DNA of 64,000 nt. Source: Stenomitos rutilans HA7619-LM2. Lineage in GTDB: Bacteria > Cyanobacteriota > Cyanobacteriia > Leptolyngbyales > Leptolyngbyaceae. Each line of letters starts with the position of its first letter. Position 1 is the first letter of the stretch. The translations under genes were made by a program, and so were the position numbers. Positions 9,022 to 16,539 of this stretch are shown piece by piece. The notes beneath the pieces are model-generated. The model ran no database searches and was not told the DNA's origin. It saw nothing but the letters and a program-made list of their open reading frames with translations. The stretch is from contig JAHHIE010000029.1 of assembly GCA_019358945.1 (NCBI GenBank), forward strand, positions 21,258-85,257, written 5' to 3'.

Positions 9022-9708
9022 TTGGCGTTGTGGACTTTATGTGCGATTACTTCATTGGAAAGCCCTAGACTCATTCGTACACATTTCGATCGCCAGACCA
9101 AGCGCATTCAGCGCGATGTTTTGCGTATGGGAGCGCTGGTAGAAAACTCTTTTTGGATGGCGCGTCAGGCATTGTTCGATCGTGACCTCGAAGCCCCAGC
9201 CAAAATTGCGCTGCAAGACAAACAAATTGATAAGCTTTACCGCCAGATCGAGCAAGACTGTGTGAGCCTCATTGCCCTTCAGGCTCCGGTGGCTCAAGAT
9301 GTGCGGTTGCTCAGTGCCACCATGCAGCTTGTACGCGATTTAGAGCGCATCGGCGACTACGCCGAAGATTTGGGTGAAATTGCGATTCGGCTGTTTCCCT
9401 ACTCGCCGCCTGCTTACATGGGACGGGTGCAGATGATGTGCGATCGCTGTCGCGCCATGCTAGCCATGAGCCTCGCCGCCCTTTCTGACCTGGATGCGGA
9501 ATCAGGGTTGGAAATTAAAATCAAAGATGACGCGGTTGATTTGGATTACGAAACGCTATACGAGCTACTGGCACACCAACGCGATGTTCCCGGCATTGTA
9601 GAGCCGATCGTCCTCATGGTGCTCGTCATTCGCCACATGGAACGCATGGCAGACCACGCTACGAACATTGGCAAGCGCGTAGCGTATATTGTCACCGGGC
9701 AGCGGTAG
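9022..9708 (+). CDS. phoU: Phosphate signalling protein PhoU
   Basis: The product has the two PhoU helical repeats: THFDRQTKRIQRDVLRMGAL with DKQIDKLYRQIEQDC and LQAPVAQDVRLLSATMQL in the first, and the matching DAVDLDYETLYELLA and RHMERMADHATNIGKRV in the second. The ERIGDYAEDLGEIA and ERMADHATNIG segments are the paired metal-binding E/D motifs. PhoU dampens the phosphate histidine kinase and modulates the Pst transporter. No ATG is available near the N-terminus: the frame opens at a TTG at 9022, and another TTG at 9055 would give MESPRLIRTHFD, which better matches the family's short leader, so the start is uncertain. There is no adjacent pst operon in view. Confidence 0.92.
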   Translation: MALWTLCAITSLESPRLIRTHFDRQTKRIQRDVLRMGALVENSFWMARQALFDRDLEAPAKIALQDKQIDKLYRQIEQDCVSLIALQAPVAQDVRLLSATMQLVRDLERIGDYAEDLGEIAIRLFPYSPPAYMGRVQMMCDRCRAMLAMSLAALSDLDAESGLEIKIKDDAVDLDYETLYELLAHQRDVPGIVEPIVLMVLVIRHMERMADHATNIGKRVAYIVTGQR

Positions 9709-9901
9709 AAAGGACGTCAAAAACGCTCTTCTCGATATTCCTTCCACTGGTCTTTTCAATCATTACGAAGCTGGATGTAATTATTGATACGGGTCTAAAA
9801 ACTGAATCTTTTCTATCCAAAGAGTTACCTTCTTAAGCGTGGAAACGGTATAAACCGAATCAACTATTGTTAAAAAAGCGACCTTCAGCAGTCAGTAACC
9901 A

Positions 9902-10897
9902 TTAACTCTCCAGTCGTCTATCATTCACCTCTGGCACCTCACGCCTCACCTCTTTCTGTCCGAAATACCAGAGCAGCGCCACCAATAGCACAGTCCCCGC
10001 TACGTATTTAAGCAAGTCAGGAATAGCTGGATTGGGTGAGAAAAAGCCTTCGATAAGACCCGCAATCACCAGCATGGGAACGATGCCGTATACCAGTTGA
10101 GCGGCCTGTGCGCCGTAGAGTTTGAGTGCCTCCGATCGTCGATATTCACCAGGAAACAACAGCGCTCTCGCAAGCAAAAAGCCTGCGCCACCTGCGAGAA
10201 AAATGGCTGGCAGTTCCAGTGCTCCGTGGGGAAACACGAAGGCCCAGAAGGGAAAGGCGAGATTATTTTGCCCGACAAGGGTGCCAACGGTGCCAATGAG
10301 CACACCATTGAGGAGCATGGCAAAAGTGGTGAAAAGCCCCCCTGTCATACCGCCTGCGACGGCTGCAAAGGACACCTTAATGTTGTTGATCATGATGTTG
10401 CTGGAGGCAAACGGCTCAATGCCCACGATCGACCCTGTCCAGAGTTCACCGCGATCGCGTACTTGCTCAATCATGCGTTGGGGAACAACCAGCGACAGAA
10501 AACTGGGGTCTCGCCATGACAGCCACCAGGACACTAACCCTGCGAACACAAACAGACCCGTTGCCAGAGCAATATAACCCCGCGACTGCTGCACGACGGC
10601 TGGAAAGCCCCAGCGGTAAAACGTCCCGATCGCCCGCCATTCCTGTCGGCGCGATCCTTGATAGATCTGGGAGTAGCCGCGAGTGGCAAGGGTTTGCAAA
10701 TCTTGAACAACCAGGTCGCCAACGGCATGGGTGCGCGCGCGTGCCAGGTCAGCGGCGGTCGATCGATACAGGCTAGCAAGTTGGCGAATTTCATTGGCAT
10801 CGAGCGCCTTCCAGCCCTGTTTTTCGGCTTTTTTAAGCAAGGTATCCAGTTCTTTCCAACTCGGCTGTCGCCGTGCTAGCCAGCGCTGTATGTTCAT
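9902..10897 (-). CDS. Stage II sporulation protein M (SpoIIM) family membrane protein
   Basis: The 331-residue protein starts with a soluble helical segment typical of this family (MNIQRWLARRQPSWKELDTL; LASLYRSTAADLARART), followed by about five to seven membrane spans from residue 105 on (GYIALATGLFVFAGLVSWWL; MTGGLFTTFAMLLNGVLIGT; the FPHGALELPAIFLAGGAGF motif; ALLWYFGQ). The PHGxxELPA segment is characteristic. Cyanobacteria do not sporulate; SpoIIM homologues in non-sporeformers usually accompany RDD and DUF58 genes and their function is unknown. It is divergent from the membrane protein at 10982, with an 84-bp shared promoter region. Confidence 0.85.
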   Translation of the reverse strand: MNIQRWLARRQPSWKELDTLLKKAEKQGWKALDANEIRQLASLYRSTAADLARARTHAVGDLVVQDLQTLATRGYSQIYQGSRRQEWRAIGTFYRWGFPAVVQQSRGYIALATGLFVFAGLVSWWLSWRDPSFLSLVVPQRMIEQVRDRGELWTGSIVGIEPFASSNIMINNIKVSFAAVAGGMTGGLFTTFAMLLNGVLIGTVGTLVGQNNLAFPFWAFVFPHGALELPAIFLAGGAGFLLARALLFPGEYRRSEALKLYGAQAAQLVYGIVPMLVIAGLIEGFFSPNPAIPDLLKYVAGTVLLVALLWYFGQKEVRREVPEVNDRRLES

Positions 10898-10981
10898 AAT
10901 CTGTGATATTTCCTGGGAACCAAAGAAACGTAGTTTAGAATCGCGTCAACATCTATGCGCTGAATAGCCAAAGTGTAGCTC

Positions 10982-11968
10982 ATGGCTTCTCCCTCCAATT
11001 CACATGGTTCCATCCAATCACTCAGTGTCGGTAACGTTGTCACTGCCGGGTTTCGGCTGTATGGTGCAAACTTCAAGCAGTACATTAGAATTGCCCTGAT
11101 TGGTACATTGTGGGGGCTGTTGTGGTTTGTTGCTCTAGTGCTTGCAATAATTTTTTCCGTGGCATCGCGAAATTATCACATCCCTTGGTGGTTGAGCGTT
11201 CCAGTGCTGATTGGTGTATGCCTATACCCAATTGCAAAATATCTGGCAAACTCAGCGCTCATCGCACGGCTGGCATTTGGTGAACTGACTAACCAGCCAG
11301 AGACAGTAGGTGAAGCTCGTCGCTATATTAAAGCACGCATGTGGAGCTTTCTAGGTACAGGTCTGCTGTTGTGGTTTATTAACACCGTTATCTTAATCGC
11401 GTTCTTTCTTGTTTTGGCATTAGTCGTTGTTGGTTTCCTAAACTTCGCTGGAGGCTCGCAGTTTCTTCAGAACCCGTCGCCAGCGATGTTTCCCGCCTAT
11501 GCCAGTATTTTTGGACGCGCTGGACTGTTGGCTTTAGTCTTGATCCTAGCCTTTTTAGGTTTTCTCCTTTTATTTCATGCCCGACTAGTTGCGACTGAAC
11601 TGCCCTTGGCAATAGAACCTAAAGTGACAGCTATCAGTACGATCGGTCGTATGTGGTCACTTACCGAGGGCAATGGCTGGCGGATTGCCTTAATTCTTTT
11701 TGTGACCTTACTAATCACACTCCCCATACTCATATTAGTGCGGCTGCTTTCGGGTACGGGGTCGACAACTATACCAACATCCAAGCTTGCTGCTTACTCT
11801 TCCAATTATTTCTTACGCTCCGCCTTCATTAGCTTTGTACTAAACTTCACCCTCTCTACAGTGATGCTGCCGCTATGGCAGGCGATCAAAGCTGTGATCT
11901 ACTACGATCTGCGGAGTCGCCGTGAGGGGTTAGGGCTACAGTTACGCGATCGGGGCGCTCAAAGCTAA
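10982..11968 (+). CDS. Multi-pass membrane protein, paralogue of the 3078-3959 product
   Basis: A 328-residue protein with at least five hydrophobic spans (the long LWGLLWFVALVLAIIF span; VPVLIGVCLYPIA; the LLLWFINTVILIAFFLVLAL span; GLLALVLILAFLGFLLLF; IALILFVTLLITLPILILV). The N-terminal IQSLSVGNVVTAGFRLYGAN and C-terminal WQAIKAVIYYDLRSRREG segments are shared with the protein at 3078-3959, so one arose by duplication or both belong to a family tied to this cluster. It begins with a good ATG at 10982 and is 7 bp upstream of the RDD gene, so the two are probably cotranscribed. No catalytic motif is visible. Confidence 0.82.
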   Translation: MASPSNSHGSIQSLSVGNVVTAGFRLYGANFKQYIRIALIGTLWGLLWFVALVLAIIFSVASRNYHIPWWLSVPVLIGVCLYPIAKYLANSALIARLAFGELTNQPETVGEARRYIKARMWSFLGTGLLLWFINTVILIAFFLVLALVVVGFLNFAGGSQFLQNPSPAMFPAYASIFGRAGLLALVLILAFLGFLLLFHARLVATELPLAIEPKVTAISTIGRMWSLTEGNGWRIALILFVTLLITLPILILVRLLSGTGSTTIPTSKLAAYSSNYFLRSAFISFVLNFTLSTVMLPLWQAIKAVIYYDLRSRREGLGLQLRDRGAQS

Positions 11969-11975
11969 CCGTACC

Positions 11976-12773
11976 ATGCATTTCTTCAACCGCGTTTCGC
12001 TATCCACACCAGAAAGTGTCGAGCTAGAGTTTACACTGGCAGGCATTGGTAATCGCACGCTGGCGCTCATCATCGATTACCACATTCTAGGCGCTTTGGT
12101 GGTTGTTTTTTGGGTGCTTTGGGGGGTGTTTACATTAGGGCTGCTGCGCTATTTGGAGAGGAGTAATGCTAACTATGCAGCTCTTCCCATCTGGCTACTG
12201 GCGATCGCTCTTCTTATCAATTTTATGCTCTTCACAGGCTACTTCACGTTCTTTGAAGTGCTCTGGCAAGGTCAAACCCCCGGCAAACGTTTCACTAAAA
12301 TTCGCGTGATTCGCGACAGTGGCAGACCGATCGGGCTGTCTCAGGCGGCTCTGCGATCACTACTACGCCCGATCGACGACTTCTGCTTTGTTGGAGTCTT
12401 CTTTATTCTGCTTGGCAAGCAAGAGAAACGGTTAGGCGATTGGGCAGCCGGAACGCTCGTGATTCAGGAACAACGGGGCGATCGCAAAGCCACTTTAACG
12501 ATTTCTGACCGGGCAAAGCAACTGGCGATCGAGTTGCCCAAATTAGCCGATCTAAGCCAATTGCTACCCGATGACTTTGCCGTGGTGCGTACCTACCTGC
12601 AACGTCGGCGCACAATGGATGCCAGAGCCAGAAACGATCTCAGCTTGAGCTTGGCACGGCAACTCCGCACCCTCATTGGACTCGAAACCATTCCACCCGA
12701 CACCACCGCTGAGCAATTTCTCGAAGCGGTCTATGAGGCGTATCAGCATTTGAGGGGCAAGGATGAAGGCTAG
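11976..12773 (+). CDS. RDD family membrane protein
   Basis: The 265-residue protein carries an RDD domain in residues about 10-150: the opening PESVELEFTLAGIGNRTLAL, an R and D pair in the first membrane helix (NRTLALIIDYHILGAL), YFTFFEVLWQGQTPGKRFTK, and the third helix with RPIDDFCFVGVFFILLG. A basic, soluble C-terminal tail of roughly 100 residues follows (DDFAVVRTYLQRRRTMDARA). RDD proteins are often proposed to be transporters or membrane chaperones, without firm proof. It follows the membrane protein at 10982-11968 by 7 bp and is the last gene of that operon. The 296-bp gap after it is low-complexity (GCCTTTAGCCCTCAT-type) with no gene. Confidence 0.88.
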   Translation: MHFFNRVSLSTPESVELEFTLAGIGNRTLALIIDYHILGALVVVFWVLWGVFTLGLLRYLERSNANYAALPIWLLAIALLINFMLFTGYFTFFEVLWQGQTPGKRFTKIRVIRDSGRPIGLSQAALRSLLRPIDDFCFVGVFFILLGKQEKRLGDWAAGTLVIQEQRGDRKATLTISDRAKQLAIELPKLADLSQLLPDDFAVVRTYLQRRRTMDARARNDLSLSLARQLRTLIGLETIPPDTTAEQFLEAVYEAYQHLRGKDEG

Positions 12774-13069
12774 AAGTTTTGAGTGAAGTCAGTGGTCAGA
12801 CATCGTGGGGAATAAGGAGTGGGGAGTGGGGAGAGTTCTGAGTGTCGAGTTTTGAGTTTTAAGTTGATGTTGCTTCTGCCTTTAGTTTTGAGCTATCAGC
12901 CGTCAGCCATCAGCTTTTTAGCCTTTAGCCCTCATCCCTCATCCCTCTGCCTTTAACCGACTCCCGACCCCTTCTGCCCTTAGCCTTCTACCTCCTATCC
13001 TCTGCCTCCACTCCCAACAGTACGCTAATGTAGAAACTGCCCCCTTGCCTCGGTGCCTGTAGATAATCT

Positions 13070-14179
13070 GTGTTGCCCTTTAGACTTTCAAACGCTTCAC
13101 TTCTTTTGGTTGCCTGCCTGCTGCTACCGCTAGTAGGTTGTGCCAATAGCCCAGTGGGTGAATCACTACAAAAATCCTTTGCAGCCGACCCAAAGCTGGA
13201 AGCAAGTGCTTCACCTGAGCCATCGGCAACGCCTGCGGTCTCTACAACGCCACAGCCTTCTGTACTAGCAAGTGAATCGCCCGCTCCCATTTTGAGTCCG
13301 TCTGCTACACCATCGCCTTTCGCTCCTCAGCCTGGAGGCGCAGGCATTCCTGATCTTTCAGACAGCACGGTGGTTGGAGCGTCAGGCAGTTCGGACGGTG
13401 GCACGAAGCCGATCGTAACTTCAGGTGATGCAAATAACGGGCAAGCTCAAGCAGCACCTGCGACGATCGACTTTACGGATCTCAACAAAACGCCGAAAGA
13501 ACTCCAGCAATACGTTTCCGATCTGGCAAAGCTAGGGGTTCTGACCCCAGCTACCGATGGCACTAAAGCCACTCAAAATAAAGACAGCACCCTGTTTTCA
13601 CCAAACAAAGTCATGACTCGTCGGGAATATGTGCGCTGGTTAGTGGCGGCGAACAATCGACTTTATGCCAGCCAACCAGCCAAACAGATTCGACTCAGTA
13701 CCGACACCGCTCAGCCTGTTTTTCAAGATGTATCCCGCACTGATCCAGATTTCCCGCCCATTCAAGGGTTAGCGGAAGCTGGTCTGATTCCCAGTCCGCT
13801 GTCGGGTGACAGTACCACCGTCACGTTCCGTCCCGATGCCCCCCTCACACGCGAAAACCTCATTCTGTGGAAGGTGCCTGCCGATACTCGTCAAGCCCTG
13901 CCTACCGCGAGCCTGGATGCGATTAAGCAAACCTGGGGCTTTCAAGACGCTGCCCGCATTAATCCCAAAGCACAACGGGCTGTGTTAGCTGATTTTCAAA
14001 ATGGCGATGCAGCCAACATTCGTCGCGCGTTTGGCTATACGACGCTGTTTCAACCAAAGAAAGCGGTCACTCGCGCGGAAGCGGCGGCAGCTCTTTGGTA
14101 TTTCGGCTATCAGGGCGATGGTCAATCGGCTCAAGAAGCGCTGAAGACGGCGAATACTTCGCCGAGTGCGTCACCTTAG
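13070..14179 (+). CDS. S-layer homology (SLH) domain lipoprotein
   Basis: The frame starts with GTG at 13070 (a TTG follows at 13073). Residues 1-24 form a lipoprotein signal ending in the lipobox LVGC with the acylated cysteine at 24. A Ser/Pro/Ala/Thr-rich linker (to about residue 130) leads to three SLH-type units: DFTDLNKTPKELQQYVSDLA through LFSPNKVMTRREYVRWL; FQDVSRTDPDFPPIQGLAEA through FRPDAPLTRENLILW; and FQDAARINPKAQRAVLADF through LFQPKKAVTRAEAAAALW. SLH modules bind pyruvylated cell-wall polymers, and in cyanobacteria they often link the outer layers to peptidoglycan. The protein is therefore placed in the envelope, anchored by lipid. No neighbour shares an operon with it. Confidence 0.88.
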   Translation: MLPFRLSNASLLLVACLLLPLVGCANSPVGESLQKSFAADPKLEASASPEPSATPAVSTTPQPSVLASESPAPILSPSATPSPFAPQPGGAGIPDLSDSTVVGASGSSDGGTKPIVTSGDANNGQAQAAPATIDFTDLNKTPKELQQYVSDLAKLGVLTPATDGTKATQNKDSTLFSPNKVMTRREYVRWLVAANNRLYASQPAKQIRLSTDTAQPVFQDVSRTDPDFPPIQGLAEAGLIPSPLSGDSTTVTFRPDAPLTRENLILWKVPADTRQALPTASLDAIKQTWGFQDAARINPKAQRAVLADFQNGDAANIRRAFGYTTLFQPKKAVTRAEAAAALWYFGYQGDGQSAQEALKTANTSPSASP

Positions 14180-14771
14180 CGCGATCACGCTGGCAGAGGT
14201 TGCAAGGTTGCTTGAGAAAGCACGATCGCTCAAAACGTATGACTATATCACTACCGACAACAGGTTACGACTTCGATCGCTTGTAATAGTTGCTCTTTGA
14301 TATTCATACGGCCTTGCTCTTGCTCCGCTCTTACAGCCGTCATTATTTGCATTTCCTACAACCCTACACCACATGTCCTGTTTAGCGATGTGTCAACACC
14401 AATGGCAATACTCTAGTTCGCATCGCTATGAGCGGAGGAGAATGCATGACAGAAATTGGGGCTGTCGATGTGATGGGAAGCCGCAGCGTTTAGCGTTTGA
14501 GGGTATAAAAGTGGGGGAGTGAGTGGGAGGTGCCCACCCTACCCGCTTCTGTCTACAGGTTACATTCCACAAGTCTGGACATGCGAGTAGAGAGCACTAC
14601 ATTGGGCGAGCGTACCTCAAACAGAAATGGTCTTGTTTGAAATAGGAATGCTCTAACTTGAGGCAGGAATGGTCTCACTTCAAGTACGATCGCGCTCAAC
14701 CAAAACCTTCGAGATTTACATACTTGATGCTCAACAGAGACGCTACTTGAGCAAAATTCCGAGGTTTGTGA
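14180..14771. other. Intergenic region with a possible micro-ORF
   Basis: This 590-bp gap holds no normal gene. At 14434-14493 a strong ribosome-binding sequence (GGAGGAG) stands 5 nt before an ATG at 14446 that opens a 15-codon frame (MTEIGAVDVMGSRSV, TAG stop). Whether it is translated is unknown; it lies far from any plus-strand gene. A three-copy tandem repeat follows at 14623-14685. Confidence 0.3.
14623..14685. repeat. Tandem repeat, three copies of 21 bp
   Basis: Three adjacent 21-mers begin AGAAATGGTC, AGGAATGCTC and AGGAATGGTC at 14623, 14644 and 14665. Each shares the pattern A-R-A-A-T-G-S-T-C-T followed by a YTTGA/CTTCA-type end. The period is a multiple of three, but the in-frame reading is broken by TGA codons, so it is not a coding repeat in its present form. 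Confidence 0.6.
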
Positions 14772-15515
14772 TTAAAACTGCACTTTGAACAGTTGAAAGA
14801 GTTCTCCCGGCAGCGTCTTCCCAATTTTGCCGCCCGCTGTGTGGATGGTTTTCTGCCAATCGACGATCGGCTCTAGAAACACTTCCGCGCCCAGGTACAT
14901 TTCCAGAATGGCCCAGTTTTCAGCCAACGGTGTTTCAGGGTCGAGTACATCGAAAACGAAGATACCACCAGGCTTTAAGACGCGCTTCACCTCGGCAAGG
15001 ACAGCTGCCCAGTAATCGAGGGGGTAGTAGCAACTCACACCCGTGGCGATCACCAGATCAAACTGCTTCGCCTCATATTGCAACTGATGTGCGCCGCCCA
15101 ATGCCACACCCTTAAACAATTTTGAGTTGAGTTGCGGTCCTCGTGCCGTTAAAATGTCGCGGGCGACGTCACTAACCTCCTGCCCATAGAAGAGCGCTTC
15201 CCATTCACGCCACGGGTAGATCAAAAAGCTCACCCCGCAGCCAATATCCAGACAGTGCTGATTTTTCTTAGGCTTGGCAAGCTCCCAAAAGGGTGACGCC
15301 AGCTTGGTTTGCAGCGAACCCGATGCGCGCTCTCGAAAAATTGGCATGGCCTCTACTTCTTCGGGCAAATCAAACGGTTCACCCCGATACTCGCGGTTAA
15401 AGCGTACTGTTACAGAAGCAATCTGGCTTTGCCAATCCTGAGTGGGACTTAGTTCGCTGAAATAGCTGCTGCTAGAGAAGGCTCCTTGAGACTCAGATCC
15501 GTGCTTTTTTGCCAT
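14772..15515 (-). CDS. Class I SAM-dependent methyltransferase
   Basis: The 247-residue protein contains the Rossmann-fold methyltransferase motifs: motif I CLDIGCGVSFLIYPW at about residue 88, an acidic residue in the following strand (EALFYGQEVSD), motif II/III region FDLVIATGVSCYYPLDYW and the post-motif segment VLKPGGIFVFDVLDP. The N-terminal 80 residues (the EYRGEPFDLPEEVEAMPIFR segment) are not part of the core and may cover the substrate site. The acceptor cannot be read from sequence. It is a single gene, tail-to-tail with nothing obvious, and not in an operon. Assignment of the fold is firm; the substrate is unknown. Confidence 0.85.
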   Translation of the reverse strand: MAKKHGSESQGAFSSSSYFSELSPTQDWQSQIASVTVRFNREYRGEPFDLPEEVEAMPIFRERASGSLQTKLASPFWELAKPKKNQHCLDIGCGVSFLIYPWREWEALFYGQEVSDVARDILTARGPQLNSKLFKGVALGGAHQLQYEAKQFDLVIATGVSCYYPLDYWAAVLAEVKRVLKPGGIFVFDVLDPETPLAENWAILEMYLGAEVFLEPIVDWQKTIHTAGGKIGKTLPGELFQLFKVQF

Positions 15516-15691
15516 GCTCAGACTCGTTCCTCTAGCAACAGTTATTAGCTTGGTTGGCTACTAGCTATCAGCTTAAAGCCGCTCCTAGCTCCATTCTCTT
15601 AGCAACCGTGTAGTTTATCTATCAGCAATGAAGTTTTACTGACAATGCTAATGGCTGACGGCTGACCGCTGACAACTACTAGCTGATTTCA

Positions 15692-15874
15692 TCAACGTCC
15701 TGTCAGTGCTCGGTTAAAGTTCTGACGATAGGACTTGTTGAAGATAAAGATAGGCCATAGTAGCGCTAGATAAACACGGCCACTGCTGAAATTGGTGCGG
15801 TTGAAGCCAGTCCAAAATTTCCAGATGCCAGCAACATAGGCACCTCCTAGCAGAATGACGAGCAGTGTACTCAT
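15692..15874 (-). CDS. Small conserved membrane protein (60 aa)
   Basis: A 60-residue protein with one N-terminal membrane helix (LLVILLGGAYVAGIWKFW) and a second hydrophobic stretch (VYLALLWPIFIF), ending in a basic tail (YRQNFNRALTGR). The arrangement GAYVAGIWKF...NRTNF...SYRQNFN matches small proteins I recall as conserved in many cyanobacteria, without known function. Start at the ATG at 15874. It stands alone between the methyltransferase and a gene-free stretch. Confidence 0.65.
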   Translation of the reverse strand: MSTLLVILLGGAYVAGIWKFWTGFNRTNFSSGRVYLALLWPIFIFNKSYRQNFNRALTGR

Positions 15875-16539
15875 TGGTTTGATCCTTAATTGACTGAAAA
15901 AAACGAGTGACTAACAACGCAGGCTACAACTGAAGCTACATCCATGAGCTTGTTCGCTCCGGATGCATTCGCTCTCGACACTTGGCTCAATGGCAACCCA
16001 ACCAAGTAACTCTCTCTAAGCGTAGGGTAACGAACCGAGTTAAACCTGCTCGATGGAGTAACCTCAGCATAACGGTTCCTAGATTTCTACGCGTTAAGCC
16101 ATCAGTTGGGCAACCCTCAGACACAGAGGCTTGAGGCTAGTAGCCCGTCAAAGTTGACACGCTACCAGTGGTCTTTAAAGCTGGTTCTATCCTAGCTTGC
16201 AGCGTAAGGGCGATCGCAGAACACACGAGCTTCGCCGCTATGACGCGCAGAATTTTCCATCAATGCTCTTGATAGATGTCGGAATCGTCTTTAACGTATG
16301 ACACTAGAAGAAGATGGTGAAAAGAGAGGGGCAAGGGACGCAGGGAAAGCAACGGAAGAACATGCAGAAGGCAAGAAAGAAACGGCAAAAGGTAAACACT
16401 AACGACTGCTGATAACCGCCTTAATTCAACACTCAGAACTCTCTCCGCTTCCCCTCCCCCTCCGGCTCTTACCTTCTACCCCGCTCTTACCCTTGCAAAT
16501 CACCCCCCTTCTCAAGACGCTTAAACAGGATGATGACGT
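15875..16539. other. Intergenic region upstream of the nucleotidyltransferase-phosphomutase gene
   Basis: 665 bp without a supported gene. The last 250 bp are low-complexity purine/pyrimidine runs (GAAGGCAAGAAAG, CCCTCCCCCTCC) typical of cyanobacterial spacers. The promoter for the gene at 16540 should lie here but is not recognisable. Confidence 0.3.
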
